In this document: positions 7,596 to 16,033 of the stretch, in pieces
How positions within the stretch are numbered: the stretch's first letter is position 1
Layout: each line of letters starts with the position of its first letter
NCBI GenBank assembly: GCA_030037035.1
Contig: JASHSA010000187.1
Span: 1 to 29,720 of the forward strand
Length of the DNA: 29,720 bases
Source: Thermoplasmata archaeon
Lineage (GTDB): Archaea > Thermoplasmatota > Thermoplasmata > Lutacidiplasmatales > UBA184
Direction: 5' to 3'
Translations under genes and position numbers: made by a program
The notes under the pieces: generated by a model
Database searches by the model: none
What the model saw: only the letters and a program-made list of their open reading frames with translations
What the model was told of the DNA's origin: nothing

Positions 7596-10500
7596 TTAGC
7601 TACGCGGCCGGAACACCAGCGTCATCACGGTCGTTCCGTCGACGACGACCCGCCGGTGCCCGACGTACGCATAGCCCCCGGGCGCCCCGACGCGGAACGT
7701 GTGCGTCCCGTTCGTCAGGTTGAGCACGATCGTCGAGCCGTCGGGGCTGACGAAGGCACCGCCGAACTGGCCGTGCACGTCGACGTACCACAGCGAGCCG
7801 ACCGGTAGCCCCGACTCGACGAACCGCACCGGGTAGGCGAACGCGAGCGTCAATCGCTCGCTGAGGTAGACCGGCAGGCCGCTGAGGTTGGCGGCGCCTC
7901 CGAACATCGTGGCGGTCAGGTTCATGCCGACCGTCGACGGACGATCGACGCTGACGTTGTAGTAGGAGGCCGGCAGTCCGGAGAACCGTACCGTGCGCGT
8001 CGTCGAGCACCGTGCGTAGCCGTCGACCGCCGGGCACCACGTCGTCCCGACGGCGAGCCCCTTCTCGACGACCGTGAGGGTGTACGTGGCGCCCCGGACG
8101 AACGAGGCGAAGTACGTCTGGTTCCCCGGGTACACGGAGAGGAAGCCGCTCTCGTTCGTCCGGTAGCCCCTCGGACCGAGCACGAGGAGCGAGTTGTTGC
8201 CGGGTTCGACGTTGTCGAACGAGAGCGAGTAGGACGCGGTGTGCTCCGCGACGCCGCCGAGCACGACCGTCCAGCCGGCCCTCTCGAGCGCCTTCAGGGG
8301 AAGGCCGTACTCGTAGAACGTGACGACCGTCGGCAGGACGAGGGGCGCGTAGTCCCCGCCGGGCGTGATGTAGACGATGAAGCCGCCGAACGCCTTCTCG
8401 TCGTACGGCAGGACCCCGAAGGTGTTCGGGTAGATCCCGTAGTCCCACCAGTAGTTCCCTCCCTGATCCGGGGTCCCGATGATGCTCCCGGAGAGCGGGA
8501 ACCCGGGGAAGCCGGCGGCGTAGCTGACGTTCGACGCCGCCTCCGGCGTGATGTTCCACCGGTCGGAGAAGCTGACGTTGGTGAACGAGTAGACCGGCCA
8601 GCAGTAGTTCGGCGCGGAGGCGTCGCCGGGCGAGCAGGCGGTGACGGCCGTCAGGAACTTGTTGTTGTAGATCAGGTCGTTCGGCTCGACCTCGACGATG
8701 CCGATCTCGCCGACGAACCCGCCTTCGCCGAACGTGTTCCCCCAGACGGTGTTGTTCCCGGCGGAGCCGGTGAACGCGGCGGGACCCGGGCCGAACTGGA
8801 ACAGGACGGCGCCCGCCGGCGCGAGGAACGTGTTGTGGTCGACGAGGTTGTCCGAGGAGTCGTAGAAGACGACCGCGAACGGGCCCACCTCGCTCAGCCA
8901 GGTCTCGCCGGAGCCGATCTCGACCCCGCCGGTGAGCACGACCCCGCTCACGTTCCAGAACCAGAGGGGCAGCGAGTTGTTCTGGGGAAGGAACGGGCCC
9001 GGTGACTGGAAGTCGTTCGTCGCGGTCGTGAACGTCGGAGCGTCCTCGACCTCCACCGACGCGGTCGTGTCGAGCAGGAACATGCCCGCGTAGACGGGGT
9101 AGCCGTAGTCGTTGTAGAGCCCGAACGCCGCTCCGATCTCCTCGGACGGGAGGTACTCGAGCACGTACGGGGAGGCGGGGACGCCGCTCCCGCCGTTGGA
9201 GATCGCCGCGTACTGAGAATTGCTCCAGGCCCAGATCGGCGTGTAGATCCCCTCGGAGGGGTCGCGCACGAGCGTCGGGGTCACCGTCATCGGACCGCTG
9301 ACGTTCAGGGTCACGTTCACGGGCACGTAGCCGCTCAGCTCGGTCTCGAGCGCGTAGGTGCCGGGGGCGAGCCAGAACGTGTCGGTCGTCACCGTCAGCC
9401 CGACGGACGTCTCCGGGACGAGCTGCGGCGGGGGCGGACCGCTCGTGGCGTTCGGGTTGAACGACCACGTGTCGGCGTAGAACGGTCCGTCGACCCCTCC
9501 CTGACCGCCGAACAGCAGCTCGAGGTGGGCGGCGGGATCGTCCACGACCTCGACCCCGAACCGTGCGGCCGGCCCGCCCGGCGCGGGCCCCGCCTCGAGG
9601 AGCTTCCAGGCTCCCGCGTCGAACGCGTAGACGTCCCCGACGAGCGCCGCGCAGGAGCCGCCGCTCGACGAGAGGTTCTGGACGCCCTCGTAGTAGTACG
9701 TCGTGCCCGTCGCCGAGTCGAACCATAGGGCCCCTTCCCCGGGCGGGGGCACCGTGCCCGAGGGCGTCAGCTCGGCCCACTGACCGCCGGAGAACACCCA
9801 GGTCCCCGGGAGGGTGTAGGCGCAGGGATTGGTCTGGCCGTTCGAGGCGCCTCCGGCGAGCACGAGCTCTCCGTCGGTGGCGTCGTAGGTCATCGCAGCC
9901 TGGATCCGGCCGGGGGGAGCGGTCCCGGCGGTCGCGGTGATGTTCGTCCATTCTCCGCCGGAGAACGTCCAGGTGTCGCGGTCGAGCCTCCAGGAGCTGT
10001 TCGCGGTGCCGACGCCGCCGCCGAACAACACGACCTCGGAGTCGGCGGCGTCGTAGGCGGCGCTCGCGAAGGCGCGGGCGGGCGGAGCGTGCGTGGTCGA
10101 AAGCTCGTGCCAGCCACTCGCGTCGTAGATCCAGGTATCGTTGAGGACCTCCGGGGAGACGGACCGGCCTCCGAAGAGCAGGAGGTAGCCGTCGGCGGCA
10201 TCGTAGACCAGCTGCGCCCCCCAGCGCGCGGGGGGTCCCCCCGGCGCGGTGACGTTCGTCCAGACGCCATCGGCGAACTCCCAGGTATCTCCGAGCGGAC
10301 CCACTACGGGGTTCCAACCTCCGAAGAGGATCGTGGCTCCGAGCGCAGGGGAGTACGCCTCGGCGTAGAACGACCGCGCGCTCGGCCCGCCTCGCCCGGC
10401 GGGGCTGACCTGGCTCCACGGCGAGTGCACGAGCGGCGTGACCAGCTCGAAGGCGTTCGAAGGAGAGCTGTCGATCGTCACCGGGTAGGCGCCCTCCGGG

Positions 10501-11900
10501 CCGGTGGCGTTCCAGAGCCCCTCGAGGACCGCCGGGCCGGTCGCCATCGTGGCGTACGCGGCCACGCCCCCGGGGCCCCCCGGAGCGTTGCTCCAGGTCA
10601 CGGTCGCCCCGGTCGACGTCTCCCCGGTCTCTCCCCCGTAGTTGTACGCCGAGGGTACCGCCTCGTAACCGCCGAGCCCGCCGTGAGCGGCCGGATCCCA
10701 GTAGGCGAGCCCGAGCGTCGCGTCGCCCGCGACGAGGGTCGCCTGGCTCCCGTCGCCCGGACCGCCGAAGTCGAGCTCGAAGTCGTTCGTCAGCCCGAGA
10801 GGGTCGTAGCCGGTCCCGTTCGCGGCGTAGACGGCGGGCGTCGACGGCCGTATCCCGCCCGTCCCGATCGAGTTGAAGACGACGTAGTCGAACGGCGCGT
10901 CGATCGACTCGCCCGGCCCGTGGAGGACCCCTGTGAAGTAGACCGCGTCGCGGCCCCCGACGAGCGTCGAGTTCAGGTAGAGCGAGAGGTCGAACGGATA
11001 GGAGATCCCGGTGAAGCCTACCGCCGCCTCGTAGACCTCCCCGAAGTTCGTACCGTTCGCCCCGTGGGCGTAGATCGCGTTCCCGAGGGAGAACTCGCCG
11101 GCAGGGCTCGAGAAGTTCCAGACGTTCGTGATGAGGTAGAGCCGGTGGGCCGACGGGTAGTACTCCATGACGTTCTGCGTCCAGAACTCGTAGCCCGACT
11201 GTCCGAACAGCACCACCTTCGTCAGCACCGCGTTCAACTGCAGGCTGTAGGCGTCCGGGCCGAGCTCCGAGTTGTACAGGTCGAGCGGCTCGACGCCGGT
11301 GGCGTTGAGGTCCGCCTGCCCGCGCACCTTCGTGGTCTCTAGGACCGAGGCGACGTGCGTTCCGTTCGGAAGGACCGAGAGCCCGTAGTCCGCGAGCCCG
11401 ATCGGGGAGGGAGTTCCCGTGTACAGCGGCTCGACGGAGCCGTTCGCCCTCGCGGCGGCGAGCTCCGCGGCCGTGGCCGGCGGTCGCGGCGGAAAGAGGG
11501 CGCTCGGGCATGCCCCTGCGGCCTCGGCCGAACTGACCGCGGCCGACGCGGCGGGGGCGATCGTCGCCGGCGAGGACCCCGCGGCGTCCTTCGCGGCGAG
11601 GGCCGCGTCGACCTTCGAGGGTGAGAGCGCACTCGCCGTCGAGGTCGGGAAGCTCGAGGCGGAGGCGCAGGGGCTGGCCGTCTCGGCTGCCTGCAGGCCG
11701 CCCGTGCCGGCCGCCTCCGCCGCAGACGGCGGGCCCGTACCGGAGCTGGACGGCGTCGGCGTGGAGGCAACGGCGGAGCCGGAAGAGCCGCTCGGGTGCG
11801 ACGCTACCGACTCTACGAGACCCCCGGCCACGAGGCCGGAGGGGCTCAGCATCAGCGTGACGACGACCCCGACGAGCAAGGGGCGGAGGAGCCGCCTCAC
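7596..11900 (-). CDS. thermopsin-family (A5) fusion with Kelch propeller and FxESGLP repeats
   Basis: This is a 1434-residue secreted protein starting at GTG 11900. Residues 1-28 form a signal peptide (MRRLLRPLLVGVVVTLMLSP). A Ser/Ala/Thr-rich spacer leads to a thermopsin (peptidase A5) domain at about 155-465, recognised by P-I-G-L-A-D-Y-G-L, the F-W-T-Q-N-V segment and T-N-V-W-N-F-S. Thermopsin is a secreted acid protease of Sulfolobus acidocaldarius; the catalytic residues of the family are not firmly known, so activity here is inferred. Residues about 491-820 hold roughly six Kelch-type blades (L-L-F-G-G followed by D-T-W-x-F/Y), a beta-propeller. Residues about 860-1190 look like a parallel beta-helix (N-x-F/V-x-x-N-T-F turns). 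Three FxESGLP-like modules start near 1192, 1275 and 1355. A TATA-like box 28 bp upstream fits a leaderless transcript. It probably digests or binds proteins at the cell surface. Confidence 0.78.
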   Translation of the reverse strand: MRRLLRPLLVGVVVTLMLSPSGLVAGGLVESVASHPSGSSGSAVASTPTPSSSGTGPPSAAEAAGTGGLQAAETASPCASASSFPTSTASALSPSKVDAALAAKDAAGSSPATIAPAASAAVSSAEAAGACPSALFPPRPPATAAELAAARANGSVEPLYTGTPSPIGLADYGLSVLPNGTHVASVLETTKVRGQADLNATGVEPLDLYNSELGPDAYSLQLNAVLTKVVLFGQSGYEFWTQNVMEYYPSAHRLYLITNVWNFSSPAGEFSLGNAIYAHGANGTNFGEVYEAAVGFTGISYPFDLSLYLNSTLVGGRDAVYFTGVLHGPGESIDAPFDYVVFNSIGTGGIRPSTPAVYAANGTGYDPLGLTNDFELDFGGPGDGSQATLVAGDATLGLAYWDPAAHGGLGGYEAVPSAYNYGGETGETSTGATVTWSNAPGGPGGVAAYATMATGPAVLEGLWNATGPEGAYPVTIDSSPSNAFELVTPLVHSPWSQVSPAGRGGPSARSFYAEAYSPALGATILFGGWNPVVGPLGDTWEFADGVWTNVTAPGGPPARWGAQLVYDAADGYLLLFGGRSVSPEVLNDTWIYDASGWHELSTTHAPPARAFASAAYDAADSEVVLFGGGVGTANSSWRLDRDTWTFSGGEWTNITATAGTAPPGRIQAAMTYDATDGELVLAGGASNGQTNPCAYTLPGTWVFSGGQWAELTPSGTVPPPGEGALWFDSATGTTYYYEGVQNLSSSGGSCAALVGDVYAFDAGAWKLLEAGPAPGGPAARFGVEVVDDPAAHLELLFGGQGGVDGPFYADTWSFNPNATSGPPPPQLVPETSVGLTVTTDTFWLAPGTYALETELSGYVPVNVTLNVSGPMTVTPTLVRDPSEGIYTPIWAWSNSQYAAISNGGSGVPASPYVLEYLPSEEIGAAFGLYNDYGYPVYAGMFLLDTTASVEVEDAPTFTTATNDFQSPGPFLPQNNSLPLWFWNVSGVVLTGGVEIGSGETWLSEVGPFAVVFYDSSDNLVDHNTFLAPAGAVLFQFGPGPAAFTGSAGNNTVWGNTFGEGGFVGEIGIVEVEPNDLIYNNKFLTAVTACSPGDASAPNYCWPVYSFTNVSFSDRWNITPEAASNVSYAAGFPGFPLSGSIIGTPDQGGNYWWDYGIYPNTFGVLPYDEKAFGGFIVYITPGGDYAPLVLPTVVTFYEYGLPLKALERAGWTVVLGGVAEHTASYSLSFDNVEPGNNSLLVLGPRGYRTNESGFLSVYPGNQTYFASFVRGATYTLTVVEKGLAVGTTWCPAVDGYARCSTTRTVRFSGLPASYYNVSVDRPSTVGMNLTATMFGGAANLSGLPVYLSERLTLAFAYPVRFVESGLPVGSLWYVDVHGQFGGAFVSPDGSTIVLNLTNGTHTFRVGAPGGYAYVGHRRVVVDGTTVMTLVFRPRS

Positions 11901-11924
11901 GGTGACGCGCCGAAGCGTTGCCGG

Positions 11925-11932
11925 TATTAAAT
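11925..11932 (-). promoter_or_regulatory. TATA-like box of the thermopsin fusion gene
   Basis: ATTTAATA on the minus strand, centred 28 bp before the GTG at 11900. The spacing places the transcript start at the start codon, as in leaderless archaeal mRNAs. The box stands out in GC-rich surroundings. Confidence 0.6.
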
Positions 11933-12421
11933 CTCGGCGAGGCGCGCAGAGACCTGGGGTGCCGGGCCCTTGTCGCCCCGGCCTCCGGCGCGCGAGAACG
12001 CCCAGCCCTGCTGCTCGTGCTTGGCATACGCGGTACGCCGAAGGCGGCTCGCCGGCTAAAGGTCGACCGCGGGATTCGGTCGGTGTCGTCGGTCCGGGTC
12101 CCGCCGAACGCGCGGTATCCGAGCGCCCCCCCGACCGTCCGTCGGTAGCGCGCCCCCGGGCCGGCCCGTCCGGTTCCCGCCGAGGTCCGCGAGGACGATC
12201 GCGTTCCTAGGGGGTGGTGGCGTACTTCGCATAGTGGCGCCCCCTACCGTACGACTCGGAGGTGAGCCAGCGTTGAGCCGGCAGCCGGTACTCCCGCGTC
12301 GACGCCGCCGATCCCGCTCGACCGGTCGCCCGGGCCTCGTCTCGCGCGCCGCGGCGCCCCGGCGGTCGGCGTACTCCCGGCCCGAGGTATCGTTCGATCG
12401 TTCGCGGGGCTCCGGGAAAGC
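11933..12421. other. divergent intergenic region with one inverted repeat
   Basis: No coding-like frame or tRNA was found. TAGGGGG (12208-12214) and CCCCCTA (12240-12246) form a perfect 7-bp inverted repeat with a small GCG-TACTT-CGC hairpin (12220-12230) inside the loop. A weak A/T patch (ggtatcgttc, near 12385) may be the promoter of the GNAT gene. Confidence 0.4.
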
Positions 12422-13261
12422 GTGAGGGCCCCGACCCCCGACCTCCCCTGGGAGCCCGTGACCCTCGAAGAGCTCTCGGGGCAGCTCCTCCGCGCAGACG
12501 TCTCGGGACGTTTCGGAGCGTTCCTGCCGGCGCTCGCCCGCGAGGCGGTACGCTCCGGAGGGGACGCCCTCGTGTTGCGCGACGCCGGGCGACCGGTGGC
12601 GATCTATCTCGTGGACGCCGTGGAGGGGACCGCCTCCCTGTTCACGCGCTCGACGGAGATCGCCGACCGCGTCGTCCGAGGTTCGGCCGCCCCCGGGGTC
12701 TACGCCGAGGTCGACCTCGACCTCCCGCGGGCGGTCTTCGACATCCTCGCGCGCCCGCTCCCCGCCGCGGAGTTGCCCCCGCTCGTCCACCCGGTCCGGC
12801 TCCTCGGAGGATCCGCCGAGCCGCAGGTCGCCGGCCTGCTCCGAGAGGTCTACGGGCGATCTCCCGACCGCTGGCTGCGGGTCGCGGCGGAGGAGGGGGA
12901 GCGCGCGTTCGGGCTCGAGCGCGACGGGCGCCTCGTGGGCGTGGCATGGGTGCAGCTCGTCGCCGGCGAGGCCCGGCTGCACTCGCTCACGGTCCGGCCC
13001 GAGGCGCGACGGTCCGGCGTCGGACGCGACCTCCTCCTGGCGCGGCTTCGGTGGGCGGAGCGCTCCGGGGCGACCGGCGCCTTCTCGGAGGTCGCGCGGA
13101 CGAACGCGGCGTCGCAGGCGCTCTCGGCGGCCGCCGGCCTGCGACGGAGCGGCGTCGTCTACCTGTACCTTCGCCCGGGGCCTCCGCGAGGCCCCGAGCC
13201 GGCACGGGCCGACCGCGCTACGAACGGGTCGCCCCGCAGAACGGACACGCCGTCGCCGTAG
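12422..13261 (+). CDS. GNAT-family N-acetyltransferase
   Basis: This is a 279-residue protein starting at GTG 12422. The second half (about residues 125-255) is a GNAT fold: an R-L-V-G-V-A-W-V strand, an L-H-S-L-T-V-R-P strand and the acetyl-CoA pyrophosphate loop R-R-S-G-V-G-R-D-L-L near residue 196, followed by the N-x-x-S-Q-A-L-S helix typical of motif B. The first half (about 1-115) is also alpha/beta but has no recognisable motif; it may be a degenerate second GNAT lobe or a substrate-binding part. The acceptor substrate cannot be told from sequence. The Pro/Arg-rich C-terminal end runs 44 bases into the convergent gene's 3' end. No operon partner on this strand. Confidence 0.78.
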   Translation: MRAPTPDLPWEPVTLEELSGQLLRADVSGRFGAFLPALAREAVRSGGDALVLRDAGRPVAIYLVDAVEGTASLFTRSTEIADRVVRGSAAPGVYAEVDLDLPRAVFDILARPLPAAELPPLVHPVRLLGGSAEPQVAGLLREVYGRSPDRWLRVAAEEGERAFGLERDGRLVGVAWVQLVAGEARLHSLTVRPEARRSGVGRDLLLARLRWAERSGATGAFSEVARTNAASQALSAAAGLRRSGVVYLYLRPGPPRGPEPARADRATNGSPRRTDTPSP

Positions 13262-14492
13262 AGTCGATCAGCGAGCCGCAGTAGGCGCACTTCACCTTCA
13301 CGACCTCCTTGACGACGACCTGCTGGATGCTCGGCTGGGCGCCGGGGGTGAGCGAGATCGGCGGGGGAGGGGCGCCGGTCATCGGCGGGGAGAACTGGGG
13401 CATGCCCCCGCGGGGGTGCTGGGGGATCTGCGCGGGGCGCCGCGAACGCCGCGTAAGGAGCGCCACGACGACGACGACGATGACGATCACGACGACGAGG
13501 ACGACGAGCAGGTCGAGGAGGGTGAACGCCGGCGCGCTCGTCGCCGGGAACACCGTCCATTGGCTCGTCGCGCCTCCCCCCGGTCCGTCGACCGTCAGCG
13601 TGCCGCTCGCCGACGCGGCGACGTAGCCGTTCGAATGCAGCAGGTAGACGTACGTCCCGTTCGGCACCGCGGGGACCGTGACCGTCGCCGTCGTGCTCGA
13701 GTAGGCGTACCCGTCGAACGTCACCGTCCAGCTCCGCCCGGCGGGAAGGCCGCTCTCGGTGAACGTCACGGCGTAGGTCTTCGGCAGCGGGGACGCCGCC
13801 GCCGGGATCGAGTACGTGGCGTGCGTGACGGCGAGGTGGTCGACGTAGACGAACCCGTCGCCCTGGGAGTCGGAGTCGTTCTCGGTGTAGACGTAGCCGA
13901 CGATGTAGCCGGTCGACGGGGCGTAGTAGGCATGGTAGTCGTACTGCGCGGTGAAGCCGTCGTTGTCGTACGTCCCGGTGCCGGCGGCCCCGATCGCCGA
14001 GACGAACCCGCCCGCGCCGGTGCCGAGGTCGAACGTCGCGTCGTCCGACGTGATCGTCAGCTCGGTGCCGAGCGGCGCGATCGTCGCGCCGGGGGCGAGC
14101 GAGTTGTTCATGAAGAACCAGGTCTGGTTGCCGACCTCGCCGGGCTGGTCGTCGGTCCCGCGGACGTAGTCGAACGTCTTCGCCGAGAACGTGAACGACG
14201 GCCCGTCCTCGGTCCACGGGTAGTTGCCGCCGCTGCTGTTCCAGTAGTGCCCGACGTAGTCGAACGTGGCGGTGTCGGTGCCGTTCGCCGGGGTCGCGGT
14301 GACCGTGAGCGTACCGTTGACGTCGTCGGTCGACCAGAAGCCGGTGAGGTTGCCGTAGCCCCCGCCGACGCTGATCGTCTCGGTGAACGTGAACGAGTCG
14401 CCGACCTGCGGCAGGTAGTGGGCCGCCGGGTGCACGCCCGCGGGCGCGATCGCGAAGGCGAGCAGCACGGCGGGGACCCAGGCGAGCGTCAT
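13218..14492 (-). CDS. membrane protein: FTESGLP ectodomain, one membrane span, cytoplasmic zinc ribbon
   Basis: This is a 424-residue protein. Its ATG (14492-14490) overlaps the TGA of the gene before it (ATGA), so it is probably translated by coupling. A signal peptide (MTLAWVPAVLLAFAIAPAG) is followed by a beta-rich ectodomain with many N-x-S/T sites and one FTESGLPAGRSWTV module near residue 250. A very hydrophobic membrane span (LLVVLVVVIVIVVVVVALL) lies near residue 330, with basic residues after it. A Pro-rich linker then ends in a zinc ribbon C-x-x-C-(12)-C-x-x-C at the last 20 residues, on the cytoplasmic side by the positive-inside rule. This resembles a receptor or anchor that links the surface to an inside partner. 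It is the last gene of a four-gene minus block and overlaps the convergent GNAT gene by 44 bases. Confidence 0.75.
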   Translation of the reverse strand: MTLAWVPAVLLAFAIAPAGVHPAAHYLPQVGDSFTFTETISVGGGYGNLTGFWSTDDVNGTLTVTATPANGTDTATFDYVGHYWNSSGGNYPWTEDGPSFTFSAKTFDYVRGTDDQPGEVGNQTWFFMNNSLAPGATIAPLGTELTITSDDATFDLGTGAGGFVSAIGAAGTGTYDNDGFTAQYDYHAYYAPSTGYIVGYVYTENDSDSQGDGFVYVDHLAVTHATYSIPAAASPLPKTYAVTFTESGLPAGRSWTVTFDGYAYSSTTATVTVPAVPNGTYVYLLHSNGYVAASASGTLTVDGPGGGATSQWTVFPATSAPAFTLLDLLVVLVVVIVIVVVVVALLTRRSRRPAQIPQHPRGGMPQFSPPMTGAPPPPISLTPGAQPSIQQVVVKEVVKVKCAYCGSLIDSTATACPFCGATRS

Positions 14493-16033
14493 CCGACGCC
14501 GGCCCCCCCGAAGCCGCTCGGCATCCCGTGGACGTGCCCCGGATGGACGCCGCCGATCCCGCTGAACGTCGAGTAGTAGGCGCCGTGGACGATGACGACC
14601 GGTAGGAACATGAACATCGGCCGGGGGCCGTAGCCGACCGCTCGGGACGCGGGAGCCGCGCTCGCCGCCGCGGTCGCGTCGAGCGTGCCGACGAGCTCGT
14701 TGCGGATCCCGTGGACCATCCGCACGGCGACGCAGATCAGCTCGGTCTGGCTGAGGCCGGTCGCCTGGCGGCCGACGATCCCGTAGGCCTTCTCGACGAG
14801 GTTGAGCGTCTCGTTCGCCTCGAGCGTCGCGATCGAGCCAAGGATCGACGCCGCGACCAGCGGGTACTGCAGGTAGGCGAGGAGGCCGCGGGCGAGGATC
14901 GCGAGCTTCGCGTCGATCTCGCCGGGAGCGTACTCCGAGACGGCGAGGTAGGCGCTCGCGAGCTCGGTGTCCTCGCTCGCCTCGTACCCCCACGACGCGA
15001 ACATCCCCCGCATCGCACGGAACTTCTCGGCGAGCGCGTCGGCCGGCGTGTTCGTGATCCCGAGGAGGGCGGCGGACTCGTACGACCGGGTCTCCTGGAG
15101 GAACCGGCGGACCGTCTCGGTCGCGAACGAGCCGTCGGCCCGCTGTCCGAACAGCACGATCGAGGCGACGCCGAGCGCCGATTCCGCGGGGACGCCGACC
15201 TTCCGGACGTCGTGGACGAGCCCGGAGAGCGCCGGGAGCTCCTCGGGCAGCGGCTTCGGCAACGCGGTGAGGATCTCGCTCGCCATCAGGCGGTTCTCCG
15301 GGTTCTTGCTCAGCGAGGAGGTCGCGCCGTACGCCTGGAGGAAGCGCGGCCCGCCGGTCGTCGGGTCCGGCATCGACTTCGCGAGGCCGACGGCGATCGC
15401 CCAGAGGTAGGCGCGGTCGGCGTCGGGGATCCCGCTCGCGAGCCCGGCGAAGTAGCTCGCCCCGCCCGCGGCGACGCCGACGAGGTCCTGGTCGATACGC
15501 TGCGCCTGCGCGAGGTAGCTCTCGAAGTCGGTGTCGCCGTACCGGTAGAGGCGGACCGTCAGGTCGCGCAGCGCGACCGCCCCGGCCGGGGTCAGCCCGG
15601 CGTACCGCGAGCCGACCGTGGTGAGGTTGTCGAGGACCGACTTCTGGACGAGCAGCGCGTTGAACGCCTGCTCCTTCTGCGTGAGGTCGGCGTCCAGCGC
15701 CTGGGACCGCGAGCGCTCGTCGGCCTCGGCGGCGAGGTCGGCGGCCTTGCGGTCGCGGCCGTGCAGATGGAAGAGGATCGAGTGGTCCCGCACGGCGTCC
15801 TCGGCGAGCTCGGCGCGGAGCCCCGCGTCCTGCGCCTGCTCGGCGGCGAGGGCGTTCTGGCTCGCTTCCAGCGTGCCGACCTGGTCGACCAGGCCTCGGT
15901 ACTGGTCGGCCGTGTAGACGCCGACGAGCCCGAGCTGGCCGAGGCGGTCGAGGTCCGGGTCCGCCGGCGGGCTCGGTACGGCGTGCGCGCTCAACTGAGA
16001 GAGGAGGTCGCAGACCTGCTTACAGCTCGCCAC
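14489..16033 (-). CDS. uncharacterised helical protein
   Basis: This is a 514-residue protein starting at GTG 16033, with no recognised family. The first 30 residues hold two Cys (C-K-Q-V-C). Residues about 55-140 are Ala/Glu/Asp/Arg-rich and predicted coiled coil. The remainder to about 450 is helical with repeated Leu/Ala patterns. The C-terminal 70 residues turn Gly/Pro/His-rich, with a hydrophobic patch P-M-F-M-F-L-P-V-V-I-V that is short for a membrane span, and a V-H-P-G-H-V-H-G-M His cluster that could bind metal. It overlaps the preceding gene by 14 bases and the following one by 4, so the three are probably co-expressed. A TATA-like stretch 31 bp before the start suggests it may also have its own promoter. 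Confidence 0.6.
   Translation of the reverse strand: MASCKQVCDLLSQLSAHAVPSPPADPDLDRLGQLGLVGVYTADQYRGLVDQVGTLEASQNALAAEQAQDAGLRAELAEDAVRDHSILFHLHGRDRKAADLAAEADERSRSQALDADLTQKEQAFNALLVQKSVLDNLTTVGSRYAGLTPAGAVALRDLTVRLYRYGDTDFESYLAQAQRIDQDLVGVAAGGASYFAGLASGIPDADRAYLWAIAVGLAKSMPDPTTGGPRFLQAYGATSSLSKNPENRLMASEILTALPKPLPEELPALSGLVHDVRKVGVPAESALGVASIVLFGQRADGSFATETVRRFLQETRSYESAALLGITNTPADALAEKFRAMRGMFASWGYEASEDTELASAYLAVSEYAPGEIDAKLAILARGLLAYLQYPLVAASILGSIATLEANETLNLVEKAYGIVGRQATGLSQTELICVAVRMVHGIRNELVGTLDATAAASAAPASRAVGYGPRPMFMFLPVVIVHGAYYSTFSGIGGVHPGHVHGMPSGFGGAGVG

Noticed and set aside
7600..12027. Very long second minus-strand frame overlapping the thermopsin fusion
   Set aside because: Composition is almost entirely Arg/Gly/Pro/Ala without domains; the other frame contains the signal peptide, thermopsin and Kelch motifs.
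12234..12425. 63-codon plus-strand frame before the GNAT gene
   Set aside because: Arg/Pro/Ser-rich, no ribosome site, no family resemblance; most likely intergenic.
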